From Peristeroidobacter agariperforans (GTDB taxonomy: Bacteria; Pseudomonadota; Gammaproteobacteria; Steroidobacterales; Steroidobacteraceae), in contig NZ_RYFW01000006.1 in NCBI RefSeq assembly GCF_004138335.1, forward strand, positions 124,001-188,000: a stretch of 64,000 bases of DNA, read 5' to 3'. Position 1 is the first letter of the stretch, and each line of letters starts with the position of its first letter. Shown here in pieces: positions 1 to 8,716 of this stretch. A program made the translations under genes and the position numbers. The notes under the pieces were generated by a model. That model saw only the letters and a program-made list of their open reading frames with translations, did no database searches and was not told the origin of the DNA.

Positions 1-2348
1 ATGGAACCCAAATGCACGGGCATGTGAGGAGCGTTCGCGATCAGGTGGCCGGCTTCATCGAAGAGCGCGCAGGAGAAATCCAGGCGTTCTTTGATGTTTA
101 CGGAAGTTGCCGTGTTGGCGAGCGTCACACCCATCTGTTCGGCGATGGCCATGAAGAGGTTGTTGAACACCTCGAGCAGGATGGGGTCGGCCTGCGTGCC
201 GATCGCATGCTCACGGCGCAGCGGCTGCACTCTTCGCAACGTTAGATGATCCAGCGCCGTGACTTCGGCTTGCCAACCGGGCTCGATCACGATGGTCGTG
301 TTTCTTTCTCGGATCACAGCCGGGCCGGTCAGCTTCGCGCCCGGCAGCAGTGACGTGCGTTCGAAGAATGGCGTTGAATGCCAGGCGTTCTCGAAGTAGA
401 CCGGGCGAGAGTCGATCGGTGTGGGCAGTGTCGCGGCCGATGCGACGTTGGTTGCGCGCGTTGGCGCCTGATGTGATGCGCCGATCGCCTCGACGGTGAT
501 CGATTCGATGACCAATGCGCGCCCGGACATCAAGAATCCATAGCGTTGCCGGTACTCGTCATAGAAACGTGCGGCCAGCTGCGAGCTCGGGCCGTGCTTG
601 GTTTCTGCTTCCGGCGATAGCAGCAACGTGCTGTCCGTGCCTGCGTACTTGATCGCTAGCTTGCGCTCGACGCGAATGCGTTCGAGCGGCACGCCCTGCG
701 TTAGCAGGGTCTCGCGGGCGGCGGATTCCAGCGTGGCGAATGCAGACTCCAGGCCGGCGAGCACGTCATCGCGCAACTCCGCCTCGACCGCCTGCTGCTT
801 CATCGAGGTCACATCAGCGAGCCCGATACCGTAGGCCGAGAGCACGCCGGCCAAGGGATGGATGTAAACCGTCTGCATTCCCAGTGCGTCGGCCACCAGG
901 CAGGCATGCTGGCCGGCCGCGCCGCCGAAGCACACGAGCGTGTACTCAGTAACGTCGTGGCCGCGTTGTACGGAGATCTTCTTGATGGCGTTCGCCATGT
1001 TCTCGACTGCGACCCGAATGCAGCCGGCCGCGATACTCTCCGCACTATGTATGGCCGCTTTACCCGCAACGCTCGAGGTCCCTGCCGAGCCTGCGGCCAT
1101 CTGAGCTGCCAGCGCTGAGAAGCTGGCCTCGACTACAGCGCCATCGAGCGGCTGATTCCCCTCCGGTCCGAACACCGCCGGAAAGAACTCCGGCTGAATC
1201 CTTCCCAATAGAACATTCGCATCCGTCACCGTCAGCGGCCCGCCGCGACGATATGCAGCAGGGCCAGGATCTGCGCCCGCCGACTCCGGCCCGACCCTCA
1301 ACCTCACACCATCAAATCGACAAACGGAGCCACCACCGGCCGCGACGGTATGAATCTGCATGATCGGCGCTCGCAACCGCACGCCCGCCACTTCGGTATC
1401 GAACGCACGCTCGTACTCACCGGCGTAATGAGCAACATCCGTCGACGTACCGCCCATGTCGAAGCCGATGATCTTCCCGAATCCTGCCTCGCTCGCCGCC
1501 CGAACAGCCCCGACGATGCCACCGGCGGGCCCCGACAAAATCGCGTCTTTCCCTTGAAACTGGCGCGCATCCGTCAGGCCACCCGACGACTGCATGAACT
1601 GCAATCGCACACCCGGCAATTGCGACGCCACCTGCTCCACGTATCGTCGCAACACCGGCGACAAGTAGGCATCGACAACCGTCGTATCGCCACGAGACAC
1701 CAGCTTCATCAACGGGCTGACTTCGTGCGACACCGACACTTGCGAGAATCCAATCCGGCGTGCGAGCTCGCCAAGCTGTCGCTCATGCTCTGCATAGCGA
1801 TAACCGTGCATCAACACGATTGCGCAGCTGCGCACACCGCGAGCGAAAACCTCGCGCAGCGACTTCTCCGCCGACGCCGAATCCAACTCGCGAACGACAC
1901 TGCCATCAGCAGCGATACGCTCGTCGATCTCGACGACTTCTTCATAGAGCAACGACGGCAATTCGATGTGCCGCACGAAAAGCTTGGGCCGGTGCTGATA
2001 AGCGATGCGAAGCGCATCGGCAAAGCCGCGCGTGATGAGCAACACCGTGCGATCGCCCTTGCGCTCCAGGAGCGCATTGGTGGCAACCGTCGTCCCCATC
2101 TTAACGGCATCGATGCGCTCAGCGGGAATCGGCGCATCGCAAGCGAGTTGGAGCAACTCGCGAATGCCCTGAACCGCAGCGTCGCGATAACGCTGCGGGT
2201 TCTCGGAGAGCAGCTTGAGAGTGACCAGCTCGCCGTCAGGACGGCGGCCGATCACATCCGTGAACGTGCCGCCACGATCGATCCAGAACTGCCATCGGCC
2301 GGCGCTCCGGCCGCCATCTTGTTGTCCGCATTCCTTCGCAGCGTTCAC
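1..2348 (-). CDS. 5-oxoprolinase / hydantoinase A-B fusion, partial (3' end outside window)
   Basis: The family hydrolyses 5-oxoproline to glutamate, or hydantoins, in an ATP-dependent reaction in the cytosol. The open frame runs 782 codons from a GTG at 2348 off the window edge without a stop. The N-terminal hydantoinase A part starts with [19 protein letters not shown] near residue 20. A second phosphate-binding motif, [10 protein letters not shown], lies near residue 300. After about residue 710 the sequence passes into the start of a HyuB-type domain ending in HMPVHLGSM at the window edge, so this is the fused ~1200-residue oxoprolinase form rather than separate hyuA. The GTG lies one base after the TAA of the upstream dipeptidase, which implies translational coupling; the overlapping ATG at 2350 is out of frame and stops at once. 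Substrate (oxoproline or hydantoin) cannot be decided from sequence. Confidence 0.9.
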   Translation of the reverse strand, partial: MNAAKECGQQDGGRSAGRWQFWIDRGGTFTDVIGRRPDGELVTLKLLSENPQRYRDAAVQGIRELLQLACDAPIPAERIDAVKMGTTVATNALLERKGDRTVLLITRGFADALRIAYQHRPKLFVRHIELPSLLYEEVVEIDERIAADGSVVRELDSASAEKSLREVFARGVRSCAIVLMHGYRYAEHERQLGELARRIGFSQVSVSHEVSPLMKLVSRGDTTVVDAYLSPVLRRYVEQVASQLPGVRLQFMQSSGGLTDARQFQGKDAILSGPAGGIVGAVRAASEAGFGKIIGFDMGGTSTDVAHYAGEYERAFDTEVAGVRLRAPIMQIHTVAAGGGSVCRFDGVRLRVGPESAGADPGPAAYRRGGPLTVTDANVLLGRIQPEFFPAVFGPEGNQPLDGAVVEASFSALAAQMAAGSAGTSSVAGKAAIHSAESIAAGCIRVAVENMANAIKKISVQRGHDVTEYTLVCFGGAAGQHACLVADALGMQTVYIHPLAGVLSAYGIGLADVTSMKQQAVEAELRDDVLAGLESAFATLESAARETLLTQGVPLERIRVERKLAIKYAGTDSTLLLSPEAETKHGPSSQLAARFYDEYRQRYGFLMSGRALVIESITVEAIGASHQAPTRATNVASAATLPTPIDSRPVYFENAWHSTPFFERTSLLPGAKLTGPAVIRERNTTIVIEPGWQAEVTALDHLTLRRVQPLRREHAIGTQADPILLEVFNNLFMAIAEQMGVTLANTATSVNIKERLDFSCALFDEAGHLIANAPHMPVHLGS

Positions 2349-2349
2349 A

Positions 2350-3564
2350 TTATTTCTTGTTGAGCTGACGCGACACGTCCTCGGCTTTGGCCAAAGCACG
2401 CAGCACGTTTTCACCGGCCAGCAGCGTCAGGTCCTCATCGCTCCAGCCACGGCGAATCAGCTCCGCAAACAACGACGGATAGCTGGACACGTCTTCGAGT
2501 CCCACCGGCCAATCGGAATTGCCATCGTAGTCGCCGCCGAGACCGATGTGCTTCACGCCGGCCACTTTGCGGATGTGCTCGATGTGATCGGCCACCTTGG
2601 CGATGCTGGTCTTGGGCAGCTTCAGCTTACCCATGACCTCCTCGGCGATCTGCTCGGCTTCTTCGACCGACTTGCCCTGAGTGCGACGGCTCAGTTCGGC
2701 CATCGCAGGCACCTGGATCTTGGCGACCTCAGGATCGATGAAGCCGGCGACGAACGTCACCATCACCACACCGCCATTCTCCGGCAGGCGCTTCAGAATG
2801 CTATCGGGCACGTTACGAGGCACGTCGCAGATCGCGCGAGCCGACGAGTGCGAGAAAATCACCGGCGCCTTCGACACGCGCAGCGCGTCGTCCATCGTGC
2901 CGTCGGACACGTGCGACAGATCGACCAGCATGCCGACCTTGTTCATCTCCAGCACGACATCCTCACCGAACTTGGTGAGACCGCCATGTTCGGCCGGCTT
3001 GGCGGCCGAGTCCGCCCAGTCCAGATTCACATTGTGAGTGAGCGTCATGTAGCGCACGCCCAGATCGTAGTAGGCGCGCAAGGCGCCCAACGAGTTCTCG
3101 ATGGCGTGGCCGCCCTCCATACCCATCAACGACGCGATGCGACCCTCACGGTGCGCGGCGCGAATGTCCGCAACGCTGCTTGCGAACTGAAGCTTGGGAT
3201 AGCGTTCGATCATGCGCCGGGCGATATCGATCTGCTCGAGCTGGGTGCGAGCAAAGCCGGTGCCGATTTCGCCAGGGATGTAAACCGACCAGAACTGCGC
3301 GCCGACGCCGCCTTTATCCAGGCGCTTGAGATCGGTTTGCCCGGTCACCGTGCCGTTCAGATCGTAGGCGGCCACATCGCCGGGCGCCTTCTTGTCGGTG
3401 CGGATGGCCCACGGCAAATCGTTGTGGCCATCGACCAGAATCACTTTCTTGAGCAGCTGACGCGCGTGCGCGAGTGCCTTGTCCTCATCGGCATGGGCCG
3501 TGCTCAGCGCCGCGAATGCCACCAATCCACAGGCGGCCAGCAGGCCCCGTCGCAGTTTCGTCAT
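2350..3564 (-). CDS. Secreted membrane-type dipeptidase (peptidase M19)
   Basis: Zinc dipeptidase of the renal-dipeptidase family, 404 residues, the usual size. A signal peptide covers residues 1-25 (hydrophobic [13 protein letters not shown] then AHA cleavage), so it acts in the periplasm. The metal site is readable: HND at residues 47-49, GMEGGHAIE near 150, DLSHVSD near 217 and FSHSSAR near 238. Family members cleave a broad range of dipeptides, including Cys-Gly and D-residue C-termini. It is immediately followed by the 5-oxoprolinase gene (one base gap), which suggests joint use in degrading gamma-glutamyl or glutathione-derived peptides; this is inference. Exact substrate is unknown. 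Confidence 0.93.
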   Translation of the reverse strand: MTKLRRGLLAACGLVAFAALSTAHADEDKALAHARQLLKKVILVDGHNDLPWAIRTDKKAPGDVAAYDLNGTVTGQTDLKRLDKGGVGAQFWSVYIPGEIGTGFARTQLEQIDIARRMIERYPKLQFASSVADIRAAHREGRIASLMGMEGGHAIENSLGALRAYYDLGVRYMTLTHNVNLDWADSAAKPAEHGGLTKFGEDVVLEMNKVGMLVDLSHVSDGTMDDALRVSKAPVIFSHSSARAICDVPRNVPDSILKRLPENGGVVMVTFVAGFIDPEVAKIQVPAMAELSRRTQGKSVEEAEQIAEEVMGKLKLPKTSIAKVADHIEHIRKVAGVKHIGLGGDYDGNSDWPVGLEDVSSYPSLFAELIRRGWSDEDLTLLAGENVLRALAKAEDVSRQLNKK

Positions 3565-3586
3565 CGTGTCCCCTAATGTTTGTGAG

Positions 3587-5629
3587 TCAGGCGAATTCCA
3601 CTCGCCCCGGCTTGATCGGCGCCGGCGCCTCGCTCTCCGGCGCGGGCAACTGCACCTTCACGCAGTTCCGCCCGGCCCGTTTTGCGTCATACAACGCCGC
3701 GTCCGCCCGTTGCAACATGGTGCTGGGCGTATCGCCGGTCGATTTCGCCATGGTCAATCCGATGCTGACTGTAATGCGACGATCCTTCAGCCATCGTCGC
3801 GTATCGATGCTCATCACGCTTTCGCGGAAACGCTCCGCCAGGCGATACGCCCGGTCGTAGTCCGCGCCCGGAATCGCCACCACGAACTCTTCGCCGCCGA
3901 GGCGGCCAATGAAAGCCGGCTCGTGCACATCCTCGCGCAGCTCCCGGGCGACCGCCTTCAGCGCCTCATCGCCTTCGGCATGACCGTGCTGATCGTTGAT
4001 GCTCTTGAAGTCATCGATGTCGATGATCAGCATCGCACAGCTCGGCGGATTCGGCTGTTGCAACAATGGCGCAAGTCGCGACAGCACGGCGCGACGATTC
4101 GGCACGCCGGTCAGCTCATCGGTCATCGCCAGCGTGCGCATGCGGCGGGTTGAGCGCCACTGGTGCCAGGCCAATAGTCCCAGCAGCACGATCAGGACGA
4201 CGGTCAAAACGATCACTGCTCTTTGCCAATTGCGCGCGCGCTGGCCTTCGGCCAGGGCCAGCTGGTTGGCGCGATTCTCACGGACCAGCAAGGCGTTCTC
4301 TTTTTCCTTGGCCGCAGTGTCGAACTCCACCTTCAAGGTCGCGAAACGCTGATCAACCTGATTGCGGAACATGCGCTCGGACGTTTCCTGCGCATTGAGC
4401 AGATGCGCGTAGCCCTCGCGCCAGTTGCCCATGTCGGAGAGCACCGCCGCGAGCTCACCATAGGTTGCACGTAGTTCGCTCAATGAATCAGCCTGGCGGA
4501 ACACAGTGAGTGCTGCCTGCAGTGCTTCGGCACTGGCCGGCAACTGTCGCAGCCGATGCAGCGCCACGCCTCGCGCCAATTGAATCTGCGCGTTGAGGCG
4601 CGCGTCCGGCGTCTGCCGTTGCAAGACCATCGCCTGTTCGAGCGTCTGCAAAGCACCGTTTGGGTCGCCCTTCGCGTTCTTGACCGCCGCCAGGCCACGC
4701 AGTGCATACGCTTCGCCACGCGGATAATTCAGCTGACGGTTGATGTCGTAGGACTCTTGAAACGCCGCTTGCGCCGCGTCCCACTCGCGCAGGTTCTCAT
4801 GAGCTCGACCCAAGTTGTGAAGCGTCACGCCCTGCTCGCGATACATGCCGGCCTCGCGCTGAACCTTGAGCGCCTGGTCATACATGTGTCTCGCCTGGGC
4901 GTAGTCGCCCATGCGGTTGTAGAGAATCGCGATGCCATTCAACGCGGTGAGCGAATGGTGCGGCAGGTCGAGCTCTTCGTAGAGCGCCTGACCCCGCTTC
5001 AAATCGGCGAGACCGGTCGCGTACTGGCCTTGCAAGCCGAGCAGATAGCCGCGGGCGAACAAGGACGCCGCGAGCATTTCATCGTCCTGGGTGCGTGTCG
5101 CGACGGCGACGGCCTGTTCGTAGAGCTCGCGGGCGCGGGCGTTTTCGCTGACGGTCTCCAGGATTGTGCCTTCGCAGTTGAGCACGCCCGCTTCCAGGCC
5201 GCGACGGGTCGCCTGCGGTAGCAAGGCGCGAGCTTTGGCGACTTCGGCTTCGGCGGCCGCCTTGTCTCGCTCGGAGAGGTGATCGCACAGGAGCAACCGC
5301 GCCCGGATCTCCAGGTCGGCGTTCGGTTGGTTGGCGAGAATCTTCAGCGCCGCCTGGGTATCCCGGACGCTGTCTTCGGGCCTGGCGCGAACCGCGGCGG
5401 CAGCCCGATCGATGTAGGTTTGAGCGGGATGCGGCTTCGACGCTGTTTCTGTCGGGCGCGAGTCGGCCGCCCGCACCGTCCCTGCCACAGTCAGAATTGC
5501 GACGGCCAGCAACAGGCACGCCGTCCGGATGAGAGTGAGAAGTCGCAAGCCCGAGGATTCGTTGGTAGTCGATAAGGGCCGGTCCTGCGCATCCTTGCGC
5601 TCCCGGCATTCGGGCACCCTGCCCAGCAC
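3587..5629 (-). CDS. TPR-sensor diguanylate cyclase (GGEEF)
   Basis: Predicted membrane-anchored c-di-GMP synthase, 680 residues from a GTG at 5629. The order is an N-terminal hydrophobic signal/anchor (LLTLIRTACLLLAVAILTVA, residues 30-49), a periplasmic helical region with several TPR-like repeats (about 60-410), a coiled segment, one transmembrane helix (AVIVLTVVLIVLLGLLAW), and a C-terminal GGDEF domain with an active GGEEF signature near residue 578. The RxxD inhibitory site normally nine to six residues before the signature reads HEPA here, so canonical product inhibition is probably absent. The start is uncertain; a TTG or GTG further in would still keep the signal. It lies 22 bases upstream of the dipeptidase gene on the same strand, so the two may be co-transcribed. 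Confidence 0.9.
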   Translation of the reverse strand: MLGRVPECRERKDAQDRPLSTTNESSGLRLLTLIRTACLLLAVAILTVAGTVRAADSRPTETASKPHPAQTYIDRAAAAVRARPEDSVRDTQAALKILANQPNADLEIRARLLLCDHLSERDKAAAEAEVAKARALLPQATRRGLEAGVLNCEGTILETVSENARARELYEQAVAVATRTQDDEMLAASLFARGYLLGLQGQYATGLADLKRGQALYEELDLPHHSLTALNGIAILYNRMGDYAQARHMYDQALKVQREAGMYREQGVTLHNLGRAHENLREWDAAQAAFQESYDINRQLNYPRGEAYALRGLAAVKNAKGDPNGALQTLEQAMVLQRQTPDARLNAQIQLARGVALHRLRQLPASAEALQAALTVFRQADSLSELRATYGELAAVLSDMGNWREGYAHLLNAQETSERMFRNQVDQRFATLKVEFDTAAKEKENALLVRENRANQLALAEGQRARNWQRAVIVLTVVLIVLLGLLAWHQWRSTRRMRTLAMTDELTGVPNRRAVLSRLAPLLQQPNPPSCAMLIIDIDDFKSINDQHGHAEGDEALKAVARELREDVHEPAFIGRLGGEEFVVAIPGADYDRAYRLAERFRESVMSIDTRRWLKDRRITVSIGLTMAKSTGDTPSTMLQRADAALYDAKRAGRNCVKVQLPAPESEAPAPIKPGRVEFA

Positions 5630-5695
5630 GAGTCGCGATGGTATCGGCTTCCCCGCCCGGCCACCACCTTCACCCTCACAAGGGACAAAAGAAAA

Positions 5696-5724
5696 GCCCG
5701 TGCGCCGGGTCGCGGCGCACGGGC
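5696..5724 (-). terminator. Rho-independent terminator of the di-haem propeller gene
   Basis: A perfect 11-bp GC-rich stem (GCCCGTGCGCC / GGCGCACGGGC) with a 7-base loop lies 26 bases beyond the stop of the gene at 5750-8593. Read on the minus strand it is followed by the T-rich stretch CTTTTCTTTTGT, the classic intrinsic terminator shape. It separates that gene from the diguanylate cyclase downstream. Confidence 0.88.
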
Positions 5725-5749
5725 GGACCGGATTAAGTCACGCTGCCGG

Positions 5750-8593
5750 TTACAGGCCCAGGCCGATCCGTCGACCGGACCCCGGTGGCACACAGGTATA
5801 TGTCACCTCCTGACCGGTCGTGGCGGCCAGGGCCCGCAATGAGGCGTCGGTGCGACGAGTGCCGTCGGCGGCCACAAAGTCGCCGGCCGCCGCATCCAGC
5901 AGATAGCCCTTCACGCTGCCGGCGAGCGCCACCTTGGCGACCAGGTCGCACTCCTTCGTCGCTCCACCCAGCTCCTTGGACACGAAGTTCGCCTTGGCCC
6001 GCTGGATGAGCAGGTTGATGCGCGAGTTCACGGCGCTGGCGTTGGCATTGGTGAGAGTGACTTGCTGACCGACGACCGGCGCAAGGTCGCTGTCGAACGC
6101 GAGCATGAACTGCACTACGTCCCGCCGGGTGGCATCCGGATTGAGGATCGGGAAGCCGGCGTTCAACTGCGGGTTGAACACGACCGCCGTGAAGAAACGG
6201 AACAGCGTGTCGACCGAGCCGTCGTTGACAAAGCCGAAGCCCCGGATCTGGTTGCCCATGTTGCCGGTGTCAGGCGCACCAAAGAAGTTCACGCGTGGCG
6301 CCCCGAACATGCCGACCTTCGTATACATGTTCCGCAGATGCGGGATCTTCACGATCTGCGTGATGCCTTCGAAGCTCGCCGCGCCGCCGGTGCCGAAGAA
6401 GCCCGACGCCGGATCGAGACGATGGCAGCCTTCGCAGTTGAACGCGGTGTCACCCGGGATGATGCCGCCGAGAATCGGAATCTCGATGCCGTCCGAGGGC
6501 CGCGAGCCGACATAGAAATTGCGCCCGCGTGTCTGGGCGGCGTTGAGCGAATTATCCAGCGCACGCACCGGATTCGGCGGCGGCAGCACCTTGAGCTGGA
6601 AGTTGGTGAAGCTTTGCATGTCGGCGTTGCTGGGCAGACCGTCGCGGCCGAGCAGCCCTTCGAAAGCCACGATGAAATTATTGAATGAAAGATTGCTGTC
6701 GAGCGGATCGCTGCCGAAGTGGCCCGTCGCCCGGTCGCCGCGCCAGTGCATGGCGCCGGCGTTGCGCAGCCCGCGCAAGGTCTGCGTGGTCATCGGGCCC
6801 TTCATCGGATGGAATTCTTCGACGTCGTCGCTGCCGTTGATGGGCGTGCGCACGCCAAACAGCGTCTTGCCGATGGCGATCTCCAGATCGCTGGTCAGGT
6901 TCTTCGGCAAGGGATTGTGCGTGACTACGTCGTCCGGGTTGCCCAGATCCCACGCGAGATCGTCCACGTCACCGAAGATGTGGCAGCTGGCGCACGAGGC
7001 CTCGCCATTGGCCGACAGCACAGTGGCGTCGTAGAGCTTCGGCCGGCCTTGCACGACCGCGGCCGGCTCGGGATTCGGCAAGGTCACGGCCGCGACCTGC
7101 GCACGAGTCGTCGTGTCGATGACTTTCACCGAGTTGTCGAACCGCGTCGTTACATACAATCGGCCGCGCGACTCATCCAACACCAGGCCGCTCGGGCCGC
7201 CGCCGCTCACATTTATATAGTTGGCGCTGGCCGTGCGCGGATTGAATGTATCCGCCTCGAGCGCTGCGGTACTGAAAACACCGATACGGCTGGAACCGAA
7301 CGCGGCGACGTAGAGCGTCTGGCCATTGCTGGTCACTGCCATGTCGAGCGGCGTCGACAGGCTGTGATTGCGCGCGGTCGGATCGAAGCCCGACTCGTTG
7401 GCGAGCTTGGTGTAGTCCAGATGTTTGTTCAGGTGCCGAGGGGTGACCGTCGAGCCGGAGATCACGGTGATGCGCGTCTCCGCCAGGTGACCTTGCACCG
7501 TCTGACCGGCGAACTCGCCCGGCCCTTCGAAGCGCTGCAGGTTGAACGCCTCGGTGTTGGAGACATACAGCTTGCCGGTCGCTGGATTGGCGATCATGTT
7601 GAACAGTGTCGTGCCGACGTGCGCATAGCTCGCGGTCTGCGACAAGGTGCGTGCGTCCACCGCGAACACATCGAGATCCGGCAAGCGGAATCGCACGGCG
7701 TTGTTCCAGTTGCGGCCGAGTTCGTCTTCCCAACGGCCGCTGGCGTTATTGAACTTCACGATGAGGCCGGTCTCCGGAGCCCGCTTGCCTTCGAAGTTCG
7801 TCCCCGGGCCGGGATTGCCGCCCGGCATGATGGACAGGTTATCGACGAGACACGGCACGTTGGGCCGGAAGCCGTCGCACACCATGGGTTCCAGGATCGT
7901 CGTGGTCTGGTTGCCCGACTTGAACGCCGCGACGTACACGGTGTTCTTATCCGGGCTCACCGCCAGGGCGCGCGGCGTATCGCTGAAGAAGTTCAAGATT
8001 CGCACTGGCGTGCCACCGACGGTGTTGCCCAGGCTGGTCGGGTCGAACACCCAGACGTCGTTGCGGCCGATGCCCGGTGTGATCAATTGCGGATCGCCGG
8101 CACCCGTCACGCTGCTGATCGAAGCATCGGTGCGCTGTTGTCCGCGGTGCGCAGTCGTGATGAACGCCCTCACAGGCGAGCCGGCGAACACGATGTCACG
8201 CGGCTCATCACCAACGAGCAGCGTCCGTGTAACTCTGGGCGTGCCGCTCAGCGTGACGACACTGATGCTGTCGGAAAGATGATTGACGACCCACACCTCG
8301 GAGTCGTTGCGAGCCGCGACCGCCACCGGCTCCAGGCCGACCGGCACTCGCGCCCGCAGCGCCAGTCCGCTCAAGGTGATGTCGAAGACCTCCAGCGTGT
8401 TATCCGGCGTGTTCGTGACGAACAAGCGCGTGCGATCGGGCGACATCGCGACCGGTCGAACGTGTCCGGACTCGAAGGCGACAAAGTTGGGCGCCTGGGC
8501 TAGCGCGCCGTGACTCGCGAACAGTGTTGCGCAGAGTAGAACTGCGCGCCCCCATGCCGTCCTGGCCTGGGAGCACATGGCTTTGCTGCACAT
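5750..8593 (-). CDS. Exported di-haem YVTN beta-propeller / cytochrome c peroxidase-like protein
   Basis: A 947-residue exported protein. A signal peptide ends at about residue 33 (FASHGALAQA). Residues 35-510 contain repeated strands with the HVRPVAMSPD, PRALAVSPDKNTVYVA and GQTLYVAAFGSSRIGVF pattern of YVTN/40-residue beta-propellers. Two CxxCH haem-attachment sites follow: CASCH near residue 531 and CEGCH near 720, in a region resembling di-haem cytochrome c peroxidase (MauG-like) folds. Family knowledge suggests periplasmic electron transfer or oxidation; the substrate is unknown. The ATG at 8593 is preceded by GGGGAG; a second Met lies five codons in. It is divergent from a MalT-like regulator, separated by about 120 bp, so that regulator may control it (inference). 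A strong terminator follows. Confidence 0.85.
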   Translation of the reverse strand: MCSKAMCSQARTAWGRAVLLCATLFASHGALAQAPNFVAFESGHVRPVAMSPDRTRLFVTNTPDNTLEVFDITLSGLALRARVPVGLEPVAVAARNDSEVWVVNHLSDSISVVTLSGTPRVTRTLLVGDEPRDIVFAGSPVRAFITTAHRGQQRTDASISSVTGAGDPQLITPGIGRNDVWVFDPTSLGNTVGGTPVRILNFFSDTPRALAVSPDKNTVYVAAFKSGNQTTTILEPMVCDGFRPNVPCLVDNLSIMPGGNPGPGTNFEGKRAPETGLIVKFNNASGRWEDELGRNWNNAVRFRLPDLDVFAVDARTLSQTASYAHVGTTLFNMIANPATGKLYVSNTEAFNLQRFEGPGEFAGQTVQGHLAETRITVISGSTVTPRHLNKHLDYTKLANESGFDPTARNHSLSTPLDMAVTSNGQTLYVAAFGSSRIGVFSTAALEADTFNPRTASANYINVSGGGPSGLVLDESRGRLYVTTRFDNSVKVIDTTTRAQVAAVTLPNPEPAAVVQGRPKLYDATVLSANGEASCASCHIFGDVDDLAWDLGNPDDVVTHNPLPKNLTSDLEIAIGKTLFGVRTPINGSDDVEEFHPMKGPMTTQTLRGLRNAGAMHWRGDRATGHFGSDPLDSNLSFNNFIVAFEGLLGRDGLPSNADMQSFTNFQLKVLPPPNPVRALDNSLNAAQTRGRNFYVGSRPSDGIEIPILGGIIPGDTAFNCEGCHRLDPASGFFGTGGAASFEGITQIVKIPHLRNMYTKVGMFGAPRVNFFGAPDTGNMGNQIRGFGFVNDGSVDTLFRFFTAVVFNPQLNAGFPILNPDATRRDVVQFMLAFDSDLAPVVGQQVTLTNANASAVNSRINLLIQRAKANFVSKELGGATKECDLVAKVALAGSVKGYLLDAAAGDFVAADGTRRTDASLRALAATTGQEVTYTCVPPGSGRRIGLGL

Positions 8594-8716
8594 GGCTGGT
8601 GACTCCCCCTCGTCGATGGCGTCGTGAAGTGATGGCCCGCTGTGGTTCAGCGGATGACGCGGATGCTAGGCGGCTGCATAATCGGAACGCCCCCTTCGAT
8701 CGGAGGGGCGGCGCCG

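Noticed and set aside
1350-3576. Two long plus-strand frames (1350-2363 and 2215-3576)
   Set aside because: Mirror frames of the oxoprolinase and the dipeptidase; no start signals or recognisable motifs.
6719-8503. 594-codon open frame on the plus strand
   Set aside because: Antisense to the di-haem propeller gene, which has a signal peptide, haem motifs and a terminator in the expected place.
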